A stretch of 64,000 bases of DNA from Verrucosispora sioxanthis (GCF_010560025.1 NZ_SAIY01000009.1:1-64000), one strand, 5' to 3'. Counted from the first letter of the stretch, positions 36,790 through 46,906 are shown. The notes: generated from the letters alone by a model not told the origin. Made by a program: numbers and translations.

Positions 36790-37907
36790 GATGTGCCTTT
36801 CGTCGGTAGCGGCGGCGGGGCGATCAGCCCCTCGCGCTGGATATCGTGCACGGCGGCGAGGAAGGCGTCGGTCTCGGCCCGGGTACCGGCGGTGACCCGC
36901 AGCCAGCCGGGCAGCCCCACGTCACGCACCAGCACGCCGCGCGCCAGCAGCGCCCGCCAGGCCACCGACTGGTCGCCGCCGACCTCGTACAACACGAAGT
37001 TGGCGTCGCTGTCGGCGACCCGCAGGCCACGACGACGCAGCTCGGCGACGATGCGGTCACGTTGCTCGGATATCTCGGCGACCGTGGCGAGCAGGGCGTC
37101 GCGGTGAGCCAAGGCGGCCCGCGCGGCGGCCTGGGTGAGCGCGGAGAGGTGGTACGGCAGCCGGACCAGCTGCACCGCCGCCACCACCGCCGGATCGGCG
37201 GCCAGGTAGCCCAGCCGGCCACCGGCGAAGCCGAACGCCTTGCTCATCGTCCGGGTGACCACCAGCCGTGGGTGACCGGGCAGCACCGCGAGGGCGCTGA
37301 CCGTGCCCGGCCGGGCGAACTCCGCATACGCCTCGTCGACCACCACCATCCCCGGGGCGACGTCGAGCACCGCGCGGATCACCGTCGGGTCGAGCGCGGT
37401 GCCGGTGGGATTGTTCGGCGAGCAGAGGAAGACCACGTCCGGCCGGTGCTCGCGGACCTGCGCGACCGCCTCGTCGGCGGTCAACGCGAAGTCGACCCCC
37501 CGGCGGGCCGGCACCCACCGGGTGCCCGTGCCGAGCGCCAACAGCGGATGCATCGAGTACGCCGGGGTGAAACCGAGCGCGCTGCGCCCCGGCCCACCGA
37601 ACGCCTGGAGCAGCTGCTGCTGGACCTCGTTGGAGCCGTTGGCCGCCCACACCCCGTCGGCGGTGAGCCCGTGGCCGAGGTACCCGGCCAGGTCGGCCCG
37701 CAACGCCAGCGCGTCCCGGTCGGGGTAACGGTTGAGATCGCGCAGCTCCGCGGTGAGGGCCTTGCCGATCGCCTCGGCCACCGCCTCCGGCACCGGGTGG
37801 GAGTTCTCGTTGGTGTTCAGCCGCACCGGCACGTCGAGCTGCGGTGCACCGTACGGCGACCGTCCCCGCAGGTCGTCACGGATCGGCAGGTCGTCCAGTC
37901 CGGTCAT
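36786..37907 (-). CDS. hisC: Histidinol-phosphate aminotransferase
   Basis: 373-residue class I/II PLP aminotransferase. RLNTNENSHPVP at the start, CSPNNPTGTAL, VVVDEAYAEF and TMSKAFGFAGGRLGY with the PLP lysine are all present. It overlaps hisD upstream and hisB downstream by 4 nt each, so it is translated as part of a coupled operon. Confidence 0.96.
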   Translation of the reverse strand: MTGLDDLPIRDDLRGRSPYGAPQLDVPVRLNTNENSHPVPEAVAEAIGKALTAELRDLNRYPDRDALALRADLAGYLGHGLTADGVWAANGSNEVQQQLLQAFGGPGRSALGFTPAYSMHPLLALGTGTRWVPARRGVDFALTADEAVAQVREHRPDVVFLCSPNNPTGTALDPTVIRAVLDVAPGMVVVDEAYAEFARPGTVSALAVLPGHPRLVVTRTMSKAFGFAGGRLGYLAADPAVVAAVQLVRLPYHLSALTQAAARAALAHRDALLATVAEISEQRDRIVAELRRRGLRVADSDANFVLYEVGGDQSVAWRALLARGVLVRDVGLPGWLRVTAGTRAETDAFLAAVHDIQREGLIAPPPLPTKGTS

Positions 37908-39274
37908 GCGGTGGCCCCGGTCTGCGCCGACGTGGCCGGTTCGCTCCGCGGGCTCCCGGCGGCGTCGGGGAACCGGGCGGTGACCGCCTGGCCGTGCGCC
38001 GGCAGGTCCTCCACGTTCGCCAGCGTCACCACGTGCCCGGCGACCTCCCGCAGCGCCTGCTCGGTGTACTCCACCACGTGCACGCCGCGCAGGAACGACT
38101 GCACCGACAGCCCGGACGAGTGCCGGGCGCAGCCCCCGGTGGGCAGCACGTGGTTGGAGCCGGCGCAGTAGTCGCCCAACGACACCGGCGAGTACGCGCC
38201 CACGAAGATCGCCCCGGCGTTGCGTACCCGCATCGCCCACTGGCGGGCGTCGACGGTCTGGATCTCCAGGTGTTCCGCCGCGTACGCGTCGACCACCCGC
38301 AGCCCCGCCGCCAGGTCGTCGACGAGCACCACGCCGCTCTGCTCGCCGCCCAACGCGGTGCCGACCCGCTCGGCGTGCTTGGTCGCCGGCACCAGTCGGG
38401 CCAGCTCCCGGTCCACCGCGTCGGCCAGTGTGACCGACGGGGTGACCAGCACACTTGCCGCGAGGGGGTCGTGCTCGGCCTGGCTGATCAGGTCGGCGGC
38501 GACGTGCACCGGGTCGGCGGTGTCGTCGGCCAGGATCGCGATCTCGGTCGGCCCGGCCTCCGCGTCGATGCCGACCACCCCGCGCAGCAGCCGCTTCGCG
38601 GCGGTGACCCAGATGTTTCCCGGTCCGGTGATCATGTCCACCGGGGCGCAGTGCGCGCTGCCTGCGGCGTCGACGGCGCAGCCGTACGCCAGCATCGCCA
38701 CGGCCTGGGCCCCACCGACGGCGTACACCTCGTCGACGCCGAGCAGCGCGCAGGCGGCGAGCACCCGGGGGTCGGGCAGGCCACCGTTGTCCCGCTGCGG
38801 CGGGCTGGCCACCACCAGCGACCGGACACCGGCCGCCTGGGCGGGCACCACGTTCATCACCACGGTCGACGGGTACATCGCCAGCCCACCGGGAACGTAG
38901 AGGCCGACCCGGTCGACCGGGAGCCACCGCTCGGTGACCGTGCCACCCGGCACGACCTGGGTGGTGTGGTCGACCCGTCGCTGATCGGCGTGCACCCGCC
39001 GGGCCCGGGCGATCGACTCCAGCAGCGCCGCCCGGACCTGGCCGTCCAGCGTGCCCTCCGCCGCCGCGATGGCCTCCGCCGGCACCCGCAGCACCTCCGG
39101 GGCTATCCCGTCGAACCGCTCGCTGGCCTCGCGGACCGCCGAGTAGCCATGCTCGCGCACCGCCGCGACGATCGGGCGGATGCGCTCGACCGCCACGGAG
39201 ACGTCGAGCTGGGCGCGAGGCAGCAGGTGGCGCGGGTCACGCGCGCCACCGCGCAGGTCGATCCGGTTCAACAC
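37904..39274 (-). CDS. hisD: Histidinol dehydrogenase
   Basis: 456-residue zinc enzyme for the last two steps of histidine synthesis. YVPGGLAMYPSTVVMNVVPA, GGAQAVAMLAYG, DMITGPGNIWVTAAKR, SQAEHDPLA and NHVLPTGG are characteristic. It is the first gene of the his operon. The GTG at 39274 lies 7 nt after TAGACT with no clear ribosome site, fitting a leaderless transcript. No his leader peptide is seen. Confidence 0.95.
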   Translation of the reverse strand: MLNRIDLRGGARDPRHLLPRAQLDVSVAVERIRPIVAAVREHGYSAVREASERFDGIAPEVLRVPAEAIAAAEGTLDGQVRAALLESIARARRVHADQRRVDHTTQVVPGGTVTERWLPVDRVGLYVPGGLAMYPSTVVMNVVPAQAAGVRSLVVASPPQRDNGGLPDPRVLAACALLGVDEVYAVGGAQAVAMLAYGCAVDAAGSAHCAPVDMITGPGNIWVTAAKRLLRGVVGIDAEAGPTEIAILADDTADPVHVAADLISQAEHDPLAASVLVTPSVTLADAVDRELARLVPATKHAERVGTALGGEQSGVVLVDDLAAGLRVVDAYAAEHLEIQTVDARQWAMRVRNAGAIFVGAYSPVSLGDYCAGSNHVLPTGGCARHSSGLSVQSFLRGVHVVEYTEQALREVAGHVVTLANVEDLPAHGQAVTARFPDAAGSPRSEPATSAQTGATA

Positions 39275-39381
39275 GCCTGCGAGTCTAGGCGGCCGTCCGC
39301 CGGGCCGACCGGCGCCGCCCGCTGTCCGGGACGGTGAGCCGGGACACGCCACCGCCCGCGGATCGGGCTACGCTTGATCAC
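39275..39381. promoter_or_regulatory. Divergent promoter region, hisD and LON-domain gene
   Basis: TAGACT on the minus strand (39282-39287) ends 7 nt before the hisD GTG, and TACGCT on the plus strand (39369-39374) ends 7 nt before the GTG at 39382. Both genes lack a convincing ribosome site. No good -35 box is seen for either. Confidence 0.5.
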
Positions 39382-40077
39382 GTGACCGAACGGCTACCGG
39401 TGTTCCCGCTCGCCACGGTGCTCTTTCCAGGGCTGGTACTGCCGCTGCACATCTTCGAGGAGCGCTACCGCGCGCTGGTCCGGCACCTGGTCGCGCTGCC
39501 CGACGGGGCACCGCGCGAGTTCGGGGTGGTGGCCATCCGCAGCGGCTGGGAGGTCGCCTCCGGTCCCGGTCAGGAGATGTCCGGCGACGTCACCCTGCAC
39601 GAGGTGGGCTGCACGGCCGAGCTGCGGCAGGTCACCGAGTTGGAGGACGGGGGCTTCGACATCGTCACCGTGGGGCGGCGACGGTTCCGGGTGGGCGAGG
39701 TCGACCGGAGCTCCGCGCCGTACCTGACCGCCGAGGTGCGGTGGTTGCCCGAGCCGGACGGCCCGGACGAGACCGCCGACCTGCTGGCGGCCCGGGTGAT
39801 CGCCGTCTTCCGGCAGTACCTGGGCCTGATCCGGGCCGAGGCCGGTGAGCTGACCGAGCAGCTACCCGAGGATCCGACGGTGCTGTCCCACCTGGTCGCC
39901 GCCACCGCGGCGTTGACGGTGACGGACCGCCAGCAGCTGCTCGCCATCGACGACACGGCGGCCCGGCTTCGCGCCGAGCTGCACCTGCTCAACCGCGAGG
40001 CGGCGCTGCTTCGCCAGGTGCGGGCGGTTCCGGTGCCGCTGGCGGAACTGGCCTCGCCGCCGCCGGCCCCGAACTGA
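39382..40077 (+). CDS. LON substrate-binding domain protein
   Basis: 231 residues. LPVFPLATVLFPGLVLPLHIFEERYRALV (N-terminal part shown in two overlapping motifs: FPLATVLFPG and LPLHIFEERY) is the hallmark of the N-terminal domain of Lon protease. There is no ATPase or protease domain, so it is a stand-alone LON domain protein, a common actinobacterial type with unknown function. The end is Pro-rich. Start GTG 39382, probably leaderless. Confidence 0.88.
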   Translation: MTERLPVFPLATVLFPGLVLPLHIFEERYRALVRHLVALPDGAPREFGVVAIRSGWEVASGPGQEMSGDVTLHEVGCTAELRQVTELEDGGFDIVTVGRRRFRVGEVDRSSAPYLTAEVRWLPEPDGPDETADLLAARVIAVFRQYLGLIRAEAGELTEQLPEDPTVLSHLVAATAALTVTDRQQLLAIDDTAARLRAELHLLNREAALLRQVRAVPVPLAELASPPPAPN

Positions 40078-40987
40078 CCTCGCCCTCGCGTCCCGCCGGC
40101 CCGGAACCGGCGTCTTCTCCCAACCCGCCGGCCCGAACCGGCGGCCGCCGGCCTGCGGGCACCGGCGCGGGCGCGGTGAGCCAGGTCACGTCCGGCTCCG
40201 GCTCCGGCCGCAGCGACGGCCACCGCGACCAGCCGGCGAGCAGGGTGTACGTCACCGCGGCGGCGAACGCCGGCAGCAGCACGTGCCGTAGGGCAGCGGC
40301 AACACCCCGAGGAACAGCTCGATCCCGCCGGCCCGCAGGTCAGCCGGCTTACTGAACCAGGTGCCCTCCAGGGCGGTGTCCAGCAGCCGCTGGTAGCCAG
40401 CCAGGCCGACCTGACGCCCACCTGCCAGGCGACCAACGCGGCGGCGAGCGCACCGGCCGCCGCGACGACCAGCCCGACCGGTCCGGTTCTTGCGCAGCAG
40501 GAACCACACGGCCAGCGCGGTGAGCACCCGAAAGGCCAACCCGAGCAGGCTGAACCACCCGTCGGCGGCGATCGGCTGCTCCGGCTGCGCCTGGCCGTAG
40601 ACCGCGCCGTCGCCGCTCCTGACGACCGGGGTGGTCGGCGCGATCGCCCAGACCCATCCCAGCGGGGCCCCGAGCAGGCTCCAGCGCCAGCACCGTCGCC
40701 GCTCCGACCGCCACCACGCGGCCGAGCCCGGCCGCCCGCCCGCCGGTCGACTCGGTGGCCTCGGCGGACGACCCGACAGCCCCGCCGCCGCGTCGCTCTG
40801 GCGACACGGCGCCCTCGGCGGCCGGCCCGATGGCCCGTCGGCCCAGTGTCCGTCGGCCCGGTGTCCGACTCGGTGGGCGGCCCGACGGCGTCCGTCGCCG
40901 GCCGGCTGGTCGTCGGCTCGGTCGGCGACGCGGGAAGGCGGTTGGCGGCCGTGCGGGCGGTTCGGCGGCGGGGGTGCTCGGGCTCAC
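39989..40987 (-). CDS. Actinobacterial membrane protein, DUF2567-like (several frame breaks)
   Basis: Starting at GTG 40987 the protein has a long Pro/Arg/Ser-rich cytoplasmic N-terminus followed by membrane segments spread over three frames: GRVVAVGAATVLALE, LGAPLGWVWAIAPTTPV, FSLLGLAFRVLTALAVWFLL, VGLVVAAAGALAAALVAW, then YQRLLDTALEGTWFSKPADL and LLPAFAAAVTYTLLAGW. The order suggests DUF2567. Frame breaks are near 40668, 40483, 40415 and 40285. The end at 39989 overlaps the convergent LON gene and may be wrong. Function unknown. Confidence 0.5.
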
Positions 40988-41069
40988 CCGATGATCCTCG
41001 CAGCTACCGTCGTCGGTCGTACACCGTGTCGCGGCAGCGGCTCGCCGTCAGCCGCCCGGCACGCACCGG

Positions 41070-42483
41070 TCAGCGGCCGAACGGCTCCAGCATCGCCGAG
41101 GCCGCCCGTAGCCAGGCCTGCCGGGTCTCGCCCTGAAGCTGGTGGTACTCGATCGACGAGCCGGTCTCCAGCGCCGGGTCGTACGGCACCACGGTCACCG
41201 TCCGGGTCCGGGTGGCGAAGTGCTTCTCCAGGTCGTTCTGCAACGGCAACCGGCCCGGGGTGGGGCAGGAGATCAGCGTGACGGCGTTGTCGGCCAGCTC
41301 GCCCATCCCCTCCTCGTGCAGCAGGTCGAGCATCCAGTCGGCGCTGAACGCCGCGTCCTCGCGGGGCACCGTGGTGACCACCAGCTGATCGGCCGCCTGC
41401 ATGACGGTGCGCCAGTTCGGGCTCTCCACGTTGTTGCCGGTGTCCACACAGATCACGTCGTGGGTGCGACGCAGCAGCTCCAGCACCCGCTTGACGGTGA
41501 ACTGGTCCAGTCGTTGGGCGAACCGGGGACTTTCCTCACCGGCGAGCACGTCGTACGACCCGTCGGAGGCGTGCCGCAGGTAGTCGTCGAGGATCTCCAG
41601 CAGCTCGGCGCCCTCCCGGATCTCGATCTGGACGAGGTCGGCGACCAGGTGTCGGATGGTGCGGGCATGCCGGGCGCTGCCGGCGCGCAGGCCGAGGGTG
41701 CCGCGTAGCTCGTTGTCGTCCCAGGCCAGCACACCACGGCCGCGTACGCTGCCGACGGTGGCCGCGGCCAGCACGGTGGCGGTGGTCTTGTGCACCCCGC
41801 CCTTCGGGTTGGCGAAGGCGATCACCCGGGGCGTGCCCAGGTCGCGACGGAGCACGGCGGCGGCCCGTTCGAGGTCGCTGCCGGCGCTCTGCCCCGCCAT
41901 TCGATCCGTCCGGGACGGCCGCACCGTTGCCGGTGGTGCCACGGCCGGCGAGGTCACTGGTGCCACCGCCGGCACCGGTGCCGCCTGCGGCGGCGGGCTC
42001 GGCGGCGCCACCCGGCGGCGCCGCCGCCGCCGAGTGCGGCTGGTAGCCACCGTTGTCCAGCAGGGCGTACCGGGACTCCACCGGTGGCCCGGCGTGCCGG
42101 TAGCCGTTGTCAACAGGGTGTACCGGGACTCGACCGGCTCCGGCCGACGCGGCTCCGGCACCGCCGGGTACGGCGGCGGCCCCGGCTGCCCCCGGTACGG
42201 CTGGGCGGGAAGCGCCGGGTCGACCCGGTAGGCCGGTTCGGCGCGGTAGGCCGGCTCCTCGCCGTACGACCGGTCCGCCGGCTGCCCGACGGCCGGTACC
42301 TGGCCCGCGTAGCCGCTGCCCGGCCCCCGCCGCGGCAACGGCTCAGGCGACGGTGCCGGCTCCTCACCCCGCCGCTCGGCCGGCGGCTCCTGCCGACCGC
42401 CGGGGCGGGCTCGGTCGAGCAGCGCCCGCCACCGCGGTGCCGGTTCGGCGGGCCGTCCCCCAACCGGTCTCGCTGCCCTCCAC
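41070..42483 (-). CDS. ParA/MinD-like ATPase with Pro-rich N-terminus (frame breaks in the linker)
   Basis: The C-terminal 270 residues are in one frame and contain a deviant Walker A (NPKGGVHKTT), VICVDTGNNVESP in the switch region, and LISCPTPGRLPLQ, all in line with the MinD/ParA superfamily. The N-terminal ~200 residues are Pro/Ala/Tyr-rich and include a repeated ESRYALLDNGGY-like motif seen in different frames, so several indels lie between 41990 and 42460. The GTG at 42483 follows GGGGAGG. The architecture recalls the ATPases of actinobacterial envelope or type VII loci, but no ESX gene is present. Role unknown. Confidence 0.66.
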
Positions 42484-42579
42484 GGATCGCCTCCCCAGCG
42501 CTTCGGTCTCCGTCTGACAGGCTACGAACGAAAGCCTATTGAGGCCACACCGGGCGGCACCCGGATCTGTCGACAACCG

Positions 42580-43636
42580 TCACGGTGTCCGCTCCAAATC
42601 ATCCGTGTCGGCGGTGTCTCGCCGAGGTGGACGGCGTCCATGTCGACGCCCTGGGTGCCGGCGAGGGCGGCGACGGCGACGTGACGAATCCGTCACCCGT
42701 GGCGGTGCCGGCGAGCGGTCCGCCACCGTCGGCTCAGCCGCGGTCGGCACCAGCGCGGGCGGGCCGCCGGTGGTGGTGGCGGCGACCCCGGTGGGGTGGC
42801 GACCGGGGTGGCGCTCGCGGTCGGTTCCGGTGTGGCCGTCCGGTCGACCGGTGGCCGCACGACGTCCCGCTGCTCGGGCAGCGGTGGGTGAACACCGTCC
42901 GCTCCAACCGCCGGACCCGGGCGCGGGATCCACCACCGCACCCGGACCGGGCCGCCACACCCCGCAGCTTCGCCGGCTCGGCGCGTACCACCAGGGCGTA
43001 GAGGCAGGCGCACCCGGCCCGGAACGCGGCCGCCTCCGCCGCCGCGACCTGGGCACCGCTGAGGTACAGGCCGCGCAGTTCGCGTTCCTCCGGTCCCCCA
43101 CCGCCCAGCGCGGTGGCCCGGGCGCGGTAGTCGGCCGCCTCCCGCTCCTTGCGCTCGGCGAGCTTGATCATGCCGGCGGTCACGTCCTCCGGCACCCGCT
43201 GGGCCGGGATGCGGACGATCTCGGTCTGCCGCTGCGGCAGCGGCACGCGTCCGAACACCACCGCGATGCCCACGTCACCGACCACCGCGGCGAGCCGCTC
43301 CGGGGTGAGGTACTCGCTGAGCGAGACCAGGGCGTACGTGCCGTCACCGAGCGAGCCGGCCAACGCGGCCAGGTCGGCCGCCGCGGTCGCCTCGTAACGG
43401 GGGATCGAGTCGCCCTCGACCACGCCCACCCGGGTCACTTCGCCGACCGTGCGGTCCGGCACCGGCGGACCGCCGGTGGCCAGCACGGCCGTGGCCAGCA
43501 CCGCGGTGCACGACAGCATCGCCACCCACCCGAGCAGCGGAGTCTGGCCCGGGCCGTTACCCAGCCGGGTCACCGTGGCGGCGAGGCGGGGCAGCAGTCG
43601 CTGGTCCAACTTCCGCAGCAGATCGCCGGCGCGCAC
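42580..43636 (-). CDS. Membrane-anchored protein of unknown function (3' end uncertain)
   Basis: Starts at GTG 43636 after GAGGGGA. One membrane helix (about residues 36-55, LGWVAMLSCTAVLATAVLA) precedes an extracytoplasmic domain with SLSEYLTPERLAAVVGDVG, FGRVPLPQRQTEIVRI and two close cysteines in FRAGCACLYALVV. After LRGVAAR the frame is lost near 42960; the tail is Pro/Thr-rich in another frame. The true stop could be anywhere from 42580 to 42734. It lies upstream of the ParA-like gene on the same strand, and the two may act together. Confidence 0.55.
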
Positions 43637-43677
43637 GGGCGGTCCCCTCGTCGGTCGGTCGGAACGGGCGGGACGCG

Positions 43678-44622
43678 TCAGTCGCGGAGGAGTTCCAACG
43701 CGCGTCCCAGATCGTCAGGGTAGTCGCTGACGAAGCGAACCTCGTCCCCCGTACGGGGGTGCTCGAAGCTCAACTCTCTGGCGTGCAACCACTGCCGGTC
43801 CAGTCCGAGCCGGGCGGCGAGTGTCGGATCGGCTCCGTACGTGAGGTCACCCACGCACGGATGCCGCAGCGTCGAGAAGTGCACCCGGATCTGGTGGGTC
43901 CGGCCGGTCTCCAGCCGCACGTCGACCAGGCTCGCGGACGGGAACGCCTCGATGGTGTCGTAGTGGGTGATGCTCGGTTTGCCGCCGGAGACCACCGCCC
44001 AGCGGTAGTCGTGGTGCGGATGCCGGTCGATCGGTGCGTCGATGGTGCCGCGCAACGGGTCCAGGTGCCCCTGCACCACCGCGTGGTAGCGCTTCTCCAC
44101 CTCGCGATACTTGAAGGCGCGTTTCAGCACGCTGTACGCCTGCTCGCTCTTGGCCACCACCATGACGCCGGTGGTGCCGACGTCGAGGCGGTGCACGACG
44201 CCCTGACGCTCGGCGGCACCGCTGGTGGCGATCGTGTGCCCGATGGCGGCGAGCCCGCCGATCACGGTCGGGCCGGTCCACCCGGGGCTGGGGTGTGCGG
44301 CCACGCCGACCGGCTTATCCACCACCACGATGTCGTCGTCGGCGTACACCACCCGCAGGCCGGGCACCGCCTGGGGCACCACCACCGGTGCGGTGGCCGG
44401 CGCGGGCAGCGTCACCTCCAGCCAGGAACCCGCCCGCACCTTGTGCGAGTTGGGACGTACCGCGCCGTCCACGAGTGCCTCTCCGGCGTCGACGAGCGCG
44501 GCGGCGGCGGTGCGGGACAGCCCGAACAGCCGGGCGACGACCTGGTCCAGTCGCATCCCGTCGAGTCCGTCGGGGACGGGCAGGCTCCGCTGGTCGCCAC
44601 CGGCGGCGTAGGTGGCCGTCAC
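43678..44622 (-). CDS. RluD-family 23S rRNA pseudouridine synthase
   Basis: 314 residues: an S4 RNA-binding domain (about 17-70, MRLDQVVARLFGLSRTAAAA) then a RluA/RluD-type catalytic domain. The catalytic Asp is in VVHRLDVGTTGVMVVAK; TGRTHQIRVH and KRYHAVVQG are also present. GTG 44622 has AGGAG 5 nt upstream and overlaps the lspA stop as GTGA. This lspA-rluD pair is common in actinobacteria. Confidence 0.93.
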   Translation of the reverse strand: MTATYAAGGDQRSLPVPDGLDGMRLDQVVARLFGLSRTAAAALVDAGEALVDGAVRPNSHKVRAGSWLEVTLPAPATAPVVVPQAVPGLRVVYADDDIVVVDKPVGVAAHPSPGWTGPTVIGGLAAIGHTIATSGAAERQGVVHRLDVGTTGVMVVAKSEQAYSVLKRAFKYREVEKRYHAVVQGHLDPLRGTIDAPIDRHPHHDYRWAVVSGGKPSITHYDTIEAFPSASLVDVRLETGRTHQIRVHFSTLRHPCVGDLTYGADPTLAARLGLDRQWLHARELSFEHPRTGDEVRFVSDYPDDLGRALELLRD

Positions 44623-45299
44623 GCCCGCTCCTGCCGTCCGCCGTCGGTGTCGCCCGGGTCCCCGGCCCCGGCGGGCTGCCGGGCGGTGGTCTCCTCGCCC
44701 GTCGGTGCGTCCGCCCGATCGGTGCCACCAGGTCGGTCGTCGGCCGGCGCCCGGGTGCCGTCCCGCTGGCGTCCGGTGAACTCCAGCCCGACGGCGAGCA
44801 GCACACCGCAGACCAGGGCGCTGTCGGCGACGTTGAAGATCGGGAACACCCGGCCGTACGGGTCGAAGACGCTGAACATGTCGACCACGTGTCCGACGAA
44901 CCAGCCCGGAGCCCGGAAGATCCGGTCGATCAGATTGCCGACGACGCCGCCGACCACCAGACCCAGCGCGACCGCCCAGGGAACCGAGCGCACCGTCCGC
45001 GCCATCCACCCGATCCAGGCCAGCACCCCGATCGCGATGATCGGGAAGATGAAGGTGTAGTCCTTGCCGAGACTCCACGCGGCCCCGCTGTTGCGGGTCA
45101 GCGACAGGTAGAGAGCCCCGCCCAGCAGCCGCACCGGCTCGCGGTCGGCGAGCTCCTGCAGGGACAGGTGCTTGGTCAGCAGGTCGACGGCCACCGCGAA
45201 CACCGCGAGCGAGAGCAGGATCGTGACGGACCGGCGCCGCGATCTCGTGGCTCTACCCGACCCGTCGATGCCGGATCCCGCTTGCGGTGCTGCGCTCAT
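44619..45299 (-). CDS. lspA: Lipoprotein signal peptidase
   Basis: 226-residue aspartic peptidase that removes signal peptides from prolipoproteins after Lgt has acted (lgt is at 9.4 kb). Four membrane helices and the two catalytic aspartates are visible in GVVGNLIDRIFR and FNVADSALVCG; TRNSGAAWSL is the other family motif. A 60-residue Gly/Asp-rich tail follows the last helix. Confidence 0.94.
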   Translation of the reverse strand: MSAAPQAGSGIDGSGRATRSRRRSVTILLSLAVFAVAVDLLTKHLSLQELADREPVRLLGGALYLSLTRNSGAAWSLGKDYTFIFPIIAIGVLAWIGWMARTVRSVPWAVALGLVVGGVVGNLIDRIFRAPGWFVGHVVDMFSVFDPYGRVFPIFNVADSALVCGVLLAVGLEFTGRQRDGTRAPADDRPGGTDRADAPTGEETTARQPAGAGDPGDTDGGRQERA

Positions 45300-45366
45300 C
45301 TGCTCCCCATCGGCTTTCGCGGCGGTGCGGTCGCACCGCCGCGGGCGGACGCCGGGGAGCGTGCCG

Positions 45367-45786
45367 TCAGCGCCGCTCCTCCAGCTGCTTGCAGGTCACG
45401 CAGAGGGTGGCGGACGGGAAGGCGGCCAGCCGCTCCACCGGGATGGGGTTGCCGCATCGCTCGCACCAGCCGTAGCCACCCTCGTCGAGGCGCTCGAGAG
45501 CGCGCTCGACCTGCGTGATCCGTTCCAGGATGCTGTTGGCGAGGGAGATCTCCTGCTCCCGCTCGAACGTCTTGGTCCCGGTGTCGGCCTGGTCGTCCCC
45601 GGCCGAGTCGGTGAGGCGGTCGCGCTGCAGCTCGGTGATCTCGCTCAGCGTCTGATCGTACTCGGCACGCAGTTCCTCGTGCCGAGCCGCCAACGCGGCC
45701 CGGATCTTCTCGGTCTCCGCGGCGCTGCGGGTGGACTTCGCCGCCGGCTTGCGGCCTGCGGTCCTGGTGTCGGCTGGCTTGGCCAT
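45367..45786 (-). CDS. TraR/DksA-family zinc-finger protein
   Basis: 139 residues. A coiled-coil helical region (EKIRAALAARHEELRAEYDQ, then ISLANSILERITQVERALER) leads to a four-cysteine zinc finger, CERCGNPI then CVTC, with 17 residues between the pairs. Such proteins bind in the RNA polymerase secondary channel or serve related roles. ATG 45786 has GGGAG 6 nt before. A promoter-like TTGTCG/TATCCT pair lies about 120 nt upstream. Confidence 0.88.
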   Translation of the reverse strand: MAKPADTRTAGRKPAAKSTRSAAETEKIRAALAARHEELRAEYDQTLSEITELQRDRLTDSAGDDQADTGTKTFEREQEISLANSILERITQVERALERLDEGGYGWCERCGNPIPVERLAAFPSATLCVTCKQLEERR

Positions 45787-45910
45787 CGTCGCTCCCTCGG
45801 CCACGGAGCCGCGGTTGGTCCGCGACGCCTCGACAGGGGCCGCCAGCATCGGCCGCCCCAGGTACAAAACGGGCGCGCGGCGACGGGGCCGCGCACTCCG
45901 GAGGTTGGCA

Positions 45911-45939
45911 AGGATACGGAACGTAAAGGCGTCCGACAA
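45911..45939 (-). promoter_or_regulatory. Probable promoter of the TraR/DksA-like gene
   Basis: TTGTCG (45934-45939) and TATCCT (45911-45916) on the minus strand are exactly 17 nt apart, a good fit to the main sigma factor. The leader would be about 115 nt. Confidence 0.55.
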
Positions 45940-46017
45940 CGTGCCGCACCGCAACGCCCGATCCGCCCCGGCAACTGCCATTTCGGGGCAAAGGGAACGC
46001 TAGCAGATGACCGCCAC

Positions 46018-46323
46018 TCACCCGGCCGGTTCCGGGCCGTCGCGCAGCCGGCTCAGTCGGTCGACCAGATCCGGTCCGGTCGGTGTGACCAGGAAGAGTT
46101 TGTCTCTGCTCGCCGCGCCGGTGCGCAGCGACACGGCGGCTGGCCGGATGCCGAGCGCGGCGGCCAACGCGCGACGGGCCGCCTCGGTGGCTCGGCCGTC
46201 AGCCGCCGGGGGATGCACCGCGATCACCAGAGCGGGCCCGTGCGGGCCGTCGAAGCGGCCGCCCACCCGGGCCCGGGAGGCGCCCGGCTTCACTCGTACG
46301 GCGATGGTGAGCGCGTCGTCCAT
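46018..46323 (-). CDS. DUF167 family protein (YggU-like)
   Basis: 101 residues with the DUF167 pattern: ALTIAVRVKPGASRARVGG at the start, VHPPAADGRATEAARRALAA in the middle and SLRTGAASRDKLFLV near the end. Widely conserved, function unknown. It lies 10 nt after the next upstream gene, in a run leading to wag31. Confidence 0.88.
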   Translation of the reverse strand: MDDALTIAVRVKPGASRARVGGRFDGPHGPALVIAVHPPAADGRATEAARRALAAALGIRPAAVSLRTGAASRDKLFLVTPTGPDLVDRLSRLRDGPEPAG

Positions 46324-46333
46324 CGGACCCGGC

Positions 46334-46906
46334 TCAGCGGCGTTCGGAATCCGCCAGCAACACCGCGTCCGGTGTGCAGTGGGCGCAGGGAGTGAAGCCG
46401 AGCTCGACCGCCTCCGCGACGGGCAGCGGCTCGTGCTCCCGGCCGACCAGGTGTGGGCACTCGGCGAGGTGGTACCGCGGACGACCGTCGACGACCCGCA
46501 CCTCGTCCACCAGGCGGGCGATGCGGGCCGCCTGCGCGGCGGTGGTCTCCTCGGCTGCGGGCTCGTCGTCGTACCCGTCGGCGACGCGCAACCGCTCACG
46601 TGGCTCGGTCACCGGCGAGCCGGGTGGTTGCCGCCACCCGGCATCGCCGGTGTCCACGTCTGCCGAGGTCTGTTGGGTCGGAATGCTCGGCTCCCGGCGG
46701 TCGCCCTCGCGACGCGCCTGGCCAGCCGGGGTGCCGTTGGGAACCGTGGCCCGGCCGGCCGCCTGGCGGGCGCCGGCGACGAGTGCCACGGCGGCCAGCA
46801 GGCTGGCCCCGATCGAGACGACGAGCAGCAGGCTGGAGCCACCGGCCAGGCCGAAGACCAGCAGCACCACCGCGATGAGGATGAGCGCGAGACTGATCAC
46901 TATCAT
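46334..46906 (-). CDS. Conserved actinobacterial membrane protein with Cys/His motif
   Basis: 190 residues. Two membrane helices at the N-terminus (about 2-22 and 27-46), a long acidic linker, and a C-terminal motif PRYHLAECPHLVGREHEP then FTPCAHCTPDAVL, which may bind zinc (C, H, C, C). It lies between wag31 and DUF167. Function unknown. Confidence 0.7.
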   Translation of the reverse strand: MIVISLALILIAVVLLVFGLAGGSSLLLVVSIGASLLAAVALVAGARQAAGRATVPNGTPAGQARREGDRREPSIPTQQTSADVDTGDAGWRQPPGSPVTEPRERLRVADGYDDEPAAEETTAAQAARIARLVDEVRVVDGRPRYHLAECPHLVGREHEPLPVAEAVELGFTPCAHCTPDAVLLADSERR

